Of a DNA stretch of 35,374 nt, positions 7,685 through 16,758 are shown piece by piece. The stretch is from a virus. Position 1 is the first letter of the stretch, and the number at the start of each line of letters is the position of its first letter. Position numbers and translations under genes: made by a program. The stretch lies in IMG/VR virus record IMGVR_UViG_3300030380_003200, positions 1 through 35,374 of that record. The stretch is one strand, 5' to 3'. The notes under the pieces were generated by a model that was given only the letters and a program-made list of their open reading frames with translations, did no database searches and had not been told where the DNA came from.

Positions 7685-10600
7685 TATGCAAGTGCTATCA
7701 CTCTTAGGTTTCTGATCTGAGGCACGTATGCCTGGTTCGTTGAAGTCATAAGCAGTTTGATGCGATAAGACTTGAAGGAAGGTAATTCATCAATAGTGAA
7801 TGTATGCTCCTTAAAGTCAGGTTCCTCGTGTTCCAGAGAGGTGGAAGCAGGAACACTAACATCAGGAAGACCGTCGCTGTTTGCAACATCGATGATTTGT
7901 CCTCTTTCATTCAAGTTATTAAAACCAGGGAATGCTTCGTAAATGGGGTTGAAGTTTTGATGGTCAGAGATAGCAAAGAATCCTCTGATGTCAGCATCTC
8001 TGTTCTTATAAACATCAACAATAATCTTGATAGAAGTAGCAGGGTTCTCAAGTGCGATCTCTTTAGAAATATACTGGAACGCTGTTGGGTCTTCATCAAT
8101 GGTCTTGACTCTATTATCTGTGGCGTAGTCAGAGACAACGCTGTCAACTCTATTAGAAGTCAAGATAGTTCCCATTCTCTGAGTGTCAACAACAGGTGAT
8201 ACTCTAGAGTCAGTTGTGCCCATGTTAAGTCTCATGGTCATGGACTTATTACCAGGGAGTGTGGTAAGTTTAGCATCTTCATTAACTTTAGATGCGATAA
8301 GTCTGGGAGTAGAGAAGTAGTTGGACTGAGTAATAGAGATAGACTCAAACCCTTGGTCGATGTAAGGAATCTCACTGCCACTGATGCTAGAGGCACTTAC
8401 AGTTCTTACTTCGGCATCAATGTTTGTACCCCTTACAGTCATATGCTGTATTTGAGGTGTCAAGATTTCAAACGGAATGTTTTGAGTTGCTTTGGCGTTG
8501 AAACCACCAACAGACTTAGTGGCACCAGCATAAAGGATGGGGAAACTTTCACCTGTGGAGCGTCCAACACCACTTGAACCCATATCAAGTTTTATCTTGT
8601 AGGTGTCAAATGTTCTTGGAGACGCTGCGGTTACATTGTTAAGGTTGTGAGTCTTATTGATTCTTCTTAGAGAAACACTTCCAAGTTCATACTTGAAGAC
8701 TTGCGTTCCTGCCAGATAATTCTTAGCAGTAGTGCCATCAATACCCCTTTCTGTGATATTGATTGATGTTCCAGAGGCAGACTCGTAAGATACAATCTCA
8801 TCACCAATCTTCATATAACCGAGGTTTGTTGTGCCAACACCAACATTCTCAAATGTGTCAAAACCAGTTGTAGCATTAACAGTGACTGTAGATGTGTTAG
8901 AAGCGTTCAATGCTTCAGAAAGTCTGATGGGGAGAATGTCTGACTGTGCATCGGAAATAGTGACTCTGTTGTCACCGAAGTACATTCCGTGGTTCTTATG
9001 GTTGACAGTGAAGTGAATACCATCACTTACTATGCTGTTAACCCCGTCGATAAGTACACCACCACCTTGAGCAGCGTTAAGGTCGGTAGTAAGTCCAGAG
9101 TTATTTCTGAACTGAACCGTGTTTCCTGCGCCCGTAATAAAATCTCCCTGTACGTTATCAAGGAGTATTTCATTTGTGTTCGCAATAGACACAAGAGAGA
9201 GTCTGAGGTTTCTTCCAAGGTTGTTGTTTCCTATGGTTGATACGCCTAATACGTCACCGACGACATAACCTTGTCCTCCACTTGCTGCCACATATTCAGA
9301 AATAGTAGCACCTACGGCAACTCCATTATCAATAGTAATATCTGCTTTTGCATTTCTACCACTGCTGGTGATGTTAATAAGTTCAACACTTGTATACTCA
9401 AGATATCCAGAGGAAGGTGTAAAACCAATACCAGCGTTAATAATGTTAAGTGTTCCGGTGGCAATACCTGCTTTTGCGATGAAGTCACCAGAGGCATTAC
9501 TGCCGTGCTGAATGATTGTATTACCAAATGTGAGGTCAGTATCCTGAAGTGTAGAACCAATACCAATACGAACCGATCTGGATGAAAGGTTGATAGGGTT
9601 AGGAAGAAGTTTAGCAACTTGTCCATTACCCTGACTGAGTTGAGGGTTGTAGACCTCAAGTGTTCCACTTTCAACAAAGTCTGCTCTGTAAAGAGTAAAC
9701 TTCAGGTCTTCCCACTGACTGGGTTCCCAAACAGAGCCATTCTGTGACTTATAAAGAGAACCAAGATAAGGTTGATTGGAAACGAATGTCTGACTGATGA
9801 GGTCATTTTCACCTACTCTGGAGATGAATGCTCTGTATCTTGCGGATGCAGAACGAACAACCATGGCGTATTCAATACCAGGTTCCAGATATACAGGTGC
9901 CTTGAGTGTGAATGTTGTTGCTACAGAACCATCATCGGATGTATTAACATTCGCAGGTCTCAGAATGGACTGAGAAAGAGGAATGATATTCTTAGTAGGA
10001 ATACCATTTTCAACAGTTCTTAATTCAAAGATGACTGGAATATCAAGGTTGTCTTTCTGTTCAAAGAAAAGATCAACTTTAGTGATGAATACACCAGTAT
10101 TATCCTCAACTACAAATGTCTGAGCAAGAGGATCAGGTGGGTTGATGTTTTCAGTTCTAGTGTTAGTAGAAGAATTAACAACCTCAGTGGAGAGTACCTG
10201 AGTTCCAACAGTTTCATTTCTCTGTCTAATGTCTCTAGTATCAGCAACCTCTTGAGACTGAACATTTGCATTTCTAACAGAAACAATGTTCTCTTGAACA
10301 GTTTCTACAACGCCACTGATAAGGAATGTGTTCGTTGCTCTAGTGGATGCTTCTCTGATGTCATTGTTGACATCATCAATGAAGGTAAGAACCTTCGTTC
10401 CAACTTCAAACCTAGGAGAGTTAGAAAGGTTGGGATCAGGGATAAAGAAACTACCGATAAGGTCAGCAGAGTTGTCAGAAATAAGTCTTACTTGAGAAAT
10501 AGTGGCTTGAGCACCACTTGTCTCACCAACCAAAATCATTTCAGGAGCAACATATCCAATGTAAGCACCCTGAGGTTGATCACACAGAGAGAACGTATCA

Positions 10601-13600
10601 ATATTCAGTACGGTAGAAGTAGAGGAATATGCGCTAGGAAGCGTCTGTGAGGGGTTGTAGGGGTTACTGGCGTAAGTTTCTGTAGCACTATCGAATGCAC
10701 CACCTTTATGGTTTGCCTGAGCAACTCTGAAGGTGATGGACGCTTCATTGGCAGATGTAGGAGTATTGCCAACGGGACGCATCGTACCCGTTACATTTTC
10801 ACCGACTTGGAAAGTTCCAGAGACCATGCTGATCTCAAGAAGTTTAGGAATACAGTAGTCAGTGACTGTAACACCGTCAAAGAAAGCATAAACCTGTGTT
10901 TGAGGTTTCAGAGAACTCATGTTGAACTCAATATTTCTCGATCTTGCAAACGAGATGAGGTCTCTGCTGACAACTCTGTCTCCAAGAGACTCATTATCGA
11001 ACTGCTCTGTTATAACTGTTCTTGTACCAGTTCTGGTTGCTACACCAGTATCAAATACTTGTCTTGTATTGTCTCTCAGAGTTGTAGTAGTGGTTTCAAA
11101 GAATCTTGTATTACCTCTCTCGAAGTTTCTTCTTTGAATAGCAGTTCTAGTTTCAGATGCAATAACTTCTTCCTGACCAGTCCAGTTATTGATCCAGGAG
11201 TTCCAGATGGCAGGAGCAAAACCAGTTTGAGGATCAACATTGAGAGTTCTAGTTGCTCTCTCAAGTGTCTCAGTGAAGTTGCCCTCTGCTTGAACAATAT
11301 TTGCCTCAAGTCTTACCTGGTCAGTCCAGGAGTCAGAAGCAGGGAGAAGTTCCAGAGCACCAACCCAGAAACCAATAATGAAGGGTGTTACACTTTCAGT
11401 TCTAGTTCCAAAGGTTTGCTTCAACCACTCAGCATCAGTATAATCAAGAGTAACAATATCTCCAGTCTTCTTGATATTTGTTCCATCAGGTTCTGTGAAA
11501 CGTAAGTCACCAGAACCAGTCAGACTTTGAGTAAAGTCAATCTGTGTTGTGTAGTGCTTAGGACGTGCTACTTTATTTCTAAAGTCAACACTATTCTTAA
11601 GTTCAACGGACTCTTCCTGTGCTAGGAAAGAAGTGAAGTTGTCTACAAAGAAACCAGACTTGAATCTATTCAGTCCGTTGGCATCAGGTACAAACAAGTT
11701 TGCTGTGTTTGTCTCAAGCAATGAGAGTGCTGTGTAGAACTCAAGATTTTTAATTCTATTCTCTAGTTGCTTGATATCAACCATTCTATAACGCTTGTGC
11801 TCTAAGAATCTCTTAGAAGCGTCAGTTACATTGTAAAGGTAAGGAGGTAAGGAAATGGTTGCCACCTCAAGAGCATCATCTACTGAGGAGGGTTTTTCGG
11901 GGAGTTCAGCAGGAGAACCATACTTGACTTGGAATACACCATCCTTAGTCAGATAAACTCTATCAATTCTACCAAGATAGTAGGAGAAGTCAGTAATGAT
12001 GCCTTCATCAGAAGCAAGTATATTTTGCGCTGCGTTTCCAGAAACTGTAAACAGTCTTCCTTTGAACTCAAGAGGAGATCTGTCACCTTCAGAAACACTT
12101 GTTATATCATTAACCTTGGGACGAATATCAATAATGTCACTGTTTCTTATAAAGTTGACATCTTGGATTTCGGTTCCATAGTCAAACGTATTGTAAGAAT
12201 TTACAGTAGTGATATCACCATCATCAGTTGACTGATAATGACCGTTAGAGAAGTAGACAATCAGTTTTCTTTCAGATGGTTCTTCACTATTCTTACGGTT
12301 CAGAACACCATAGTCATAGAACTCACCGGTTTGACCGTTGGTAAAGGAATATTTGAACGATACATCTTTGCTTGGAGTATCAAGTGTAGTTACGACCGCT
12401 CTGACTCCAGACTCTTCAAATACGACCACCTCACCTTCTTTGAAATTAATTTCATTCTTTGTAAGATATGTAATCTTACTGTCAGATACTTTGGTGCCAA
12501 CGATGGCACAAGAGTTAGTAGTTTCTCCCTTGATACTTTCCCCAATAACAAGGTCAGAGGTTTTGCCTGTAGGTCCAGAAATATTGGACAGAACCATTGT
12601 TGGAGATGTGGGATCAGCATTTGTTGTAGCGGGGTCAGTGGCAACCTCAAATACGCCGTGAATTTCAATGATGTCAGCAACATTCAGAGAGATATGCTCA
12701 TCCTGAACTCTTGTGCCAAATGGATAGTTGCCAAAGGTAAGTCCATCATTAAGGGTGGTAGAACCAATACCAGACGCACTTCTTATGGACTTATCTACAA
12801 TAACGGAGTTGACTCTGTTCTTGATTTTAACTTTTGCTTTGGGTTTAATCTTGGTAAGAGTTGTGACAAGAGTCGCCTCATCATCAGTTCCCAAACCAAA
12901 GATGTTCAGTTGATTAGATCCAACATTTAACTGAACTTTATCGGATGTCAGTTCTTCAGTTGTACCATCACTTCTAATAAGAGTATATCTTTCGGGAGTG
13001 AAGGGTAAGAATGTTTCATTACTTTCTGATGTAACTGTAGCAGAAAGTTGATTGTTAATGATATTGACCTGTTGAGTTTTTCTAATAACCAGTGAGGCAT
13101 TAGTAAGGTCAACATTTGAAATGTTAGACTTAGGAAGAGCAGTGAAGAGAGTGCTGTCTTCAGCAGTTGCTAGTTCACCACCAATAACTTTCAGGTCACT
13201 GATAGTAGCAGCAGAAGTAGGAAGTGCTCCATTAGCAACTCCATCAACAGTCGATACGCCTGTTACAGTGATGGAAGAAGTTGCAACACTTACAACTGAT
13301 ACAAAGGTTGGGTCTTGTGAAAGGTTTCCAGTAAAGGAAAGAACATTACCTGCCTTTATTTGACCTGGAAAGAGGGGGTTAGTGGATCTAATGACAGATG
13401 TAAAGTCATTAGCAGCTTGAGTAATAGTAGCAACGCCAACATTAAAGTTAGGTGCTAATACAACGTCAGCAGAGAAGGTTTGAGCAGCACCAACTTCAGC
13501 GCCATTTGCACTACCAAATACGGACAGAACGTCGCCAATACCATGAGCAGTAACTGCTACAGCAACTCTAGTGTTCTCAACACCATCGATGATGAAGTTT

Positions 13601-15162
13601 TCATTAGCAATAAATGAACCAGCAGTTTCATACACAGATAATGCTGTGGTGTTTGCTGCTGCATCTTTCAGGAAAGCAGTAGCACCGCTTTTCTTACCTT
13701 TAATGAAGGTAGGAACAGACAGTGTAATAGGTTCGTTTAAAGTTATTTCTGTGACTGTTTGAACGTCAAACAGAGACATACCCCACTGGTTTACATCAGC
13801 GTTTGATGCGTTGTATGTACCAGAGTCAAGACTAAAGTCATATACTCTTGCTAAACCAATTTCCTTACCAGCAATAGCAGTTTGACTATCAGCAACTCTA
13901 GTGTCTCTAAGACTTAAAACGTATGTATTTCCAATACCGATAGTGGGAGAACCATGAACTCTGTTTAACTCCAGAGTTGCACCAGTCTCGTAGTTTATCT
14001 GTTGTTGCTTAAGAGTTTTTGTTGTTCTGGGTTTAGGAACATCAACATATGTGGGAGCAGATGTCTCAACCTCATATCCTTTTACAAATGCTTTACCAGG
14101 AGAAAGTTGATATAACGCTAAGTCTTCAGATGGTGTTGAACCACCGTATGTTGTTTGACCTGGGTTGAATACGCCTCTATTTCCTTTATAGTCATTAAGA
14201 GACTCTTTTACATTAAGACCAAATGACTTGACATAGTAATCACCTGACTCAGCATAAGTTCTCTTTGCTAGAAGGTCTTGCAGGAATGCGTAGTCTCTAG
14301 AAGAATTTCTTGTTCTTAAGACTCCGTTATTTACTGTAGCAAGTTCTACGAAGTTACTGTCATCAAAGTCAGTTACATCTTTCTTAAACAATGATGTGCT
14401 TATCTTCAGTCTATCAGCACCGGGAGCACCAAAGTTGTTAAAACCTCCAGCATTGTCATTAAGAGATGGATCTTCACTAGAGTTGACAACACTTTCCTCA
14501 ATAAGTAAACCAATTCTATATGAAGGTGTATTAGAGTATTGATCTAAGATCAAAGTCTCATCGGAGACTGTTAGGAAAGAACCTTTGGCAAAATAGATGC
14601 CGTTATTGATAAAATATGCAGAACCAATCGCTGTCGCATCAGTTTGAACGGTAGAGGCAAAAGGCACCCCAATACCAATAAGGGTATTAGCACTAGAGAT
14701 AGTCGTGTTTGCAGTCAGAAGTTCACCATCTCTAAAGACGGTCTCTTGATTATCAGTTCCAGAACCTGTATAGTTTAAATATAATGTAACTTGTCCCCTT
14801 GTGGACTCATTTGCTTTTACACATTTATCTACTACTGCCCTTACACCAGACTGTTGTCCAGTAATTTCTGCTCCAACAACTTGATCAATATAATCAAGCA
14901 GTGGAATACCAAGATATGTGTTCTCAAGAACAACACAACGATAGTTCGTAGAATATGACGTGTTTCCAGGAATAACCTTAGCACCCTCTTTGAAGAAGTG
15001 CTGACCAAACTTTTCAACCTGGTTCTGCAGCATAGACTGCAGAGAAGTCAACTCTCTTGCCTGAACCGGATAACCAGGTTTGAATAAGACCTTATAGTAC
15101 TCCTTGGAAGGATCAAAGTCGTCGAAATATGGAGCGACGTTGAGGTTGGTTTCCTGTGACAT
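7684..15162 (-). CDS. Giant DUF4815-type virion protein, 2492 residues
   Basis: The N-terminal section (NVAPYFDDFDPSKEYYKVLF, then PGYPVQARELTSLQSMLQNQ and FGQHFFKEGAKV, residues 7-70) and the PGKAFVKGYEVET motif (about 352-366) are hallmarks of the DUF4815 family of phage tail or fibre proteins. Further conserved blocks are LENRIKNLEFYTALSLLETN (about 1130-1150) and DPLAQTFVVEDNTGVFITKV (from about 1676), followed by a YLEPGIEYAMVV beta-sandwich. The C-terminal third has GxGY-type elements and an E-x-I...GTTA...G module (about 2114-2156). Its place after gp8 corresponds to the T4 gp9/gp10 region of the baseplate periphery, so a baseplate-attached pin or fibre is likely, but no residue-level match to gp9 or gp10 is claimed. 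A good Shine-Dalgarno (AAGGA) overlaps the gp8 stop. The stop overlaps the next ATG. Confidence 0.87.
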   Translation of the reverse strand: MSQETNLNVAPYFDDFDPSKEYYKVLFKPGYPVQARELTSLQSMLQNQVEKFGQHFFKEGAKVIPGNTSYSTNYRCVVLENTYLGIPLLDYIDQVVGAEITGQQSGVRAVVDKCVKANESTRGQVTLYLNYTGSGTDNQETVFRDGELLTANTTISSANTLIGIGVPFASTVQTDATAIGSAYFINNGIYFAKGSFLTVSDETLILDQYSNTPSYRIGLLIEESVVNSSEDPSLNDNAGGFNNFGAPGADRLKISTSLFKKDVTDFDDSNFVELATVNNGVLRTRNSSRDYAFLQDLLAKRTYAESGDYYVKSFGLNVKESLNDYKGNRGVFNPGQTTYGGSTPSEDLALYQLSPGKAFVKGYEVETSAPTYVDVPKPRTTKTLKQQQINYETGATLELNRVHGSPTIGIGNTYVLSLRDTRVADSQTAIAGKEIGLARVYDFSLDSGTYNASNADVNQWGMSLFDVQTVTEITLNEPITLSVPTFIKGKKSGATAFLKDAAANTTALSVYETAGSFIANENFIIDGVENTRVAVAVTAHGIGDVLSVFGSANGAEVGAAQTFSADVVLAPNFNVGVATITQAANDFTSVIRSTNPLFPGQIKAGNVLSFTGNLSQDPTFVSVVSVATSSITVTGVSTVDGVANGALPTSAATISDLKVIGGELATAEDSTLFTALPKSNISNVDLTNASLVIRKTQQVNIINNQLSATVTSESNETFLPFTPERYTLIRSDGTTEELTSDKVQLNVGSNQLNIFGLGTDDEATLVTTLTKIKPKAKVKIKNRVNSVIVDKSIRSASGIGSTTLNDGLTFGNYPFGTRVQDEHISLNVADIIEIHGVFEVATDPATTNADPTSPTMVLSNISGPTGKTSDLVIGESIKGETTNSCAIVGTKVSDSKITYLTKNEINFKEGEVVVFEESGVRAVVTTLDTPSKDVSFKYSFTNGQTGEFYDYGVLNRKNSEEPSERKLIVYFSNGHYQSTDDGDITTVNSYNTFDYGTEIQDVNFIRNSDIIDIRPKVNDITSVSEGDRSPLEFKGRLFTVSGNAAQNILASDEGIITDFSYYLGRIDRVYLTKDGVFQVKYGSPAELPEKPSSVDDALEVATISLPPYLYNVTDASKRFLEHKRYRMVDIKQLENRIKNLEFYTALSLLETNTANLFVPDANGLNRFKSGFFVDNFTSFLAQEESVELKNSVDFRNKVARPKHYTTQIDFTQSLTGSGDLRFTEPDGTNIKKTGDIVTLDYTDAEWLKQTFGTRTESVTPFIIGFWVGALELLPASDSWTDQVRLEANIVQAEGNFTETLERATRTLNVDPQTGFAPAIWNSWINNWTGQEEVIASETRTAIQRRNFERGNTRFFETTTTTLRDNTRQVFDTGVATRTGTRTVITEQFDNESLGDRVVSRDLISFARSRNIEFNMSSLKPQTQVYAFFDGVTVTDYCIPKLLEISMVSGTFQVGENVTGTMRPVGNTPTSANEASITFRVAQANHKGGAFDSATETYASNPYNPSQTLPSAYSSTSTVLNIDTFSLCDQPQGAYIGYVAPEMILVGETSGAQATISQVRLISDNSADLIGSFFIPDPNLSNSPRFEVGTKVLTFIDDVNNDIREASTRATNTFLISGVVETVQENIVSVRNANVQSQEVADTRDIRQRNETVGTQVLSTEVVNSSTNTRTENINPPDPLAQTFVVEDNTGVFITKVDLFFEQKDNLDIPVIFELRTVENGIPTKNIIPLSQSILRPANVNTSDDGSVATTFTLKAPVYLEPGIEYAMVVRSASARYRAFISRVGENDLISQTFVSNQPYLGSLYKSQNGSVWEPSQWEDLKFTLYRADFVESGTLEVYNPQLSQGNGQVAKLLPNPINLSSRSVRIGIGSTLQDTDLTFGNTIIQHGSNASGDFIAKAGIATGTLNIINAGIGFTPSSGYLEYTSVELINITSSGRNAKADITIDNGVAVGATISEYVAASGGQGYVVGDVLGVSTIGNNNLGRNLRLSLVSIANTNEILLDNVQGDFITGAGNTVQFRNNSGLTTDLNAAQGGGVLIDGVNSIVSDGIHFTVNHKNHGMYFGDNRVTISDAQSDILPIRLSEALNASNTSTVTVNATTGFDTFENVGVGTTNLGYMKIGDEIVSYESASGTSINITERGIDGTTAKNYLAGTQVFKYELGSVSLRRINKTHNLNNVTAASPRTFDTYKIKLDMGSSGVGRSTGESFPILYAGATKSVGGFNAKATQNIPFEILTPQIQHMTVRGTNIDAEVRTVSASSISGSEIPYIDQGFESISITQSNYFSTPRLIASKVNEDAKLTTLPGNKSMTMRLNMGTTDSRVSPVVDTQRMGTILTSNRVDSVVSDYATDNRVKTIDEDPTAFQYISKEIALENPATSIKIIVDVYKNRDADIRGFFAISDHQNFNPIYEAFPGFNNLNERGQIIDVANSDGLPDVSVPASTSLEHEEPDFKEHTFTIDELPSFKSYRIKLLMTSTNQAYVPQIRNLRVIALA

Positions 15163-15168
15163 AATTCC

Positions 15169-16728
15169 TTAGAACTGCAAGATAATTTTGATATCTTCTT
15201 TTTGACTTGACGAACGTGTGATAGACGGTCTATTATCTACGTAAATGATATTACCCGTATATTTTTCAACTTCAGGTTGGGCGACTCCCTCCGAGAAAGA
15301 CTGCCCCAGGTAATAAGTACGACTATTTATTTCGGTAGAAATACCCGTAAATGAAGTTTGGATCGCTAAAGTCGCGGAACCACCAACGATATTAAATGAA
15401 CCACCTGTCTTAATGTCAGTTGTAAAACGGTTCAGTTTGAACCCATATTCTGGTGAGGTGTTTCTAGTTCTGTCAGTATTGAAACCAGCGACGTTTCTGT
15501 CTTGCCAATACTTAAGGACACCAGTAACCTCATCATAGGAAACAACTCTACCAACAGCGGTAGAACCAATACCAATAGTTTGTGTAATAAATGCGTCAGC
15601 AGTAAATGTAGCAGAACTATATCCTGCCCCAGTCAGTTTCAGAGCATAAGTTGCTGCTGCTTTATCAGTCTCTAAGTTTGTGGTGGTGTTATATGCTTTA
15701 GGGTTCTGAACCAAACCAACTCTGGCAATCTCATTGCCTGTGATGAAGTCTGGGTTTTCAGAATCGTTTTCAATTCTAGAATAGATGAGAGCGTTTCTTG
15801 CACCCAACTCTCTATAGATGTCAGCACCATGTCCACCTTGAGGAGGAATGATGACATCAAAAACAGGTGAGGTAGTTCCTGTAGGAACACTTCCGGCAAC
15901 GAGATCAACAGTTCCAAACGTGTATCCAGAACCACCCTTAGAAATAGTTACGGACTCAACTTTAGAATTATTGTTGATGGAGATAGTACACTCCGCTCCG
16001 CTTCCATCACCTTGAATGGGAACTCTCGTATAAGTTCTATTAGCAGTTCCTAAACCAACTCCTCTATTTGTAACCTTTACAATCTTAAGTTGACCACTAG
16101 TTGCGGCATTACCTCTAACGGCAGAGACATTAGCGTTTGTTGTGCTTGTCCAGTCCTTAGGGACAGGCATAAAGTTTGTAGAGTCAAACTTTACGATATC
16201 TCCAGGTGCAATAGTATAAAGATACTTCCAAATATATCCATCACCACTTGTTCCCGCTTCTTTAGGTTCTAAGTCAGTAAATGTTGGTTCATCAAGAGAT
16301 GCTCTGCCACTTGGGTTCTCTGGGTTGGAACCATTCTGAAGACAAACATAAACTCTAAAATCAGAGTTCATTACATAATAGTTTGCATCGTAAAGAGAAA
16401 TAGCGTTAGAGGGTTTAGAGGGGTCCTCTGCTCTAACATTGTTTCTATACATGTCATAAGTGGTGCCTGATGCCCAGGTCACTTTTCTGATGACTTGTTT
16501 TACGTCATCAGTATCAATTTTCTTAAGAGCGATCATTGTGTCCCAATAATCATTCTCTTCGTTAAAATTATCTCTGGGATCCGGTGGATCACTATCCCAA
16601 CCTGCAATCACATCCGTTGGGTTAGGCAAACCAACGAACGAGTAGAAAGAGTTGCTAGTTGATGCAACACTAGCAACAAAATCCTTTGCATTTAAAATAC
16701 GAAGTTGTTCAGTTATAATCGCAGCCAT
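15169..16728 (-). CDS. 8: Baseplate wedge protein, gp8-like
   Basis: 519 residues (T4 gp8 about 334). The C-terminus GNIIYVDNRPSITRSSSQKE followed by DIKIILQF aligns with the T4 gp8 ending (MIYMENRPPI...EEINILFTF), and the GDGYIWKYLYTIAPGD block matches GDGYVWEYLFEIPPD. gp8 links gp6, gp7 and gp10 in the baseplate wedge. The extra length lies mostly between these blocks and includes a GxGY repeat (VESVTISKGGSGYTFGTVDL, about residues 250-270). A consensus late promoter lies 20 bp before the ATG and an AGG sits 6 bp before it. The stop is 6 bp from the DUF4815 gene start. Confidence 0.93.
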   Translation of the reverse strand: MAAIITEQLRILNAKDFVASVASTSNSFYSFVGLPNPTDVIAGWDSDPPDPRDNFNEENDYWDTMIALKKIDTDDVKQVIRKVTWASGTTYDMYRNNVRAEDPSKPSNAISLYDANYYVMNSDFRVYVCLQNGSNPENPSGRASLDEPTFTDLEPKEAGTSGDGYIWKYLYTIAPGDIVKFDSTNFMPVPKDWTSTTNANVSAVRGNAATSGQLKIVKVTNRGVGLGTANRTYTRVPIQGDGSGAECTISINNNSKVESVTISKGGSGYTFGTVDLVAGSVPTGTTSPVFDVIIPPQGGHGADIYRELGARNALIYSRIENDSENPDFITGNEIARVGLVQNPKAYNTTTNLETDKAAATYALKLTGAGYSSATFTADAFITQTIGIGSTAVGRVVSYDEVTGVLKYWQDRNVAGFNTDRTRNTSPEYGFKLNRFTTDIKTGGSFNIVGGSATLAIQTSFTGISTEINSRTYYLGQSFSEGVAQPEVEKYTGNIIYVDNRPSITRSSSQKEDIKIILQF

Positions 16729-16748
16729 TTGAGCCTAGTTTTTTTACT

Positions 16749-16756
16749 TATTTATA
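16749..16756 (-). promoter_or_regulatory. Consensus T4-type late promoter box upstream of gp8
   Basis: The minus strand reads TATAAATA, an exact match to the T4 late promoter recognised by the gp55-type sigma factor. It lies between the stop of the 4080-residue gene (16759-16761) and the gp8 ATG (16728), giving a very short leader of roughly 13 nt. Confidence 0.75.
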
Positions 16757-16758
16757 GG

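Noticed and set aside
10708-11505. 265-codon plus-strand ORF opposite the DUF4815 gene
   Set aside because: It is an antisense shadow of a confidently coding frame, with Ser/Cys/Arg-rich composition typical of such shadows, no promoter and no recognisable motif. The same holds for all other plus-strand ORFs within the structural genes.
15324-15331. AATAAATA late-box-like sequence inside gp8
   Set aside because: It lies within conserved coding sequence with no gene start near it; a similar chance match is at 318-325 in the fibre gene.
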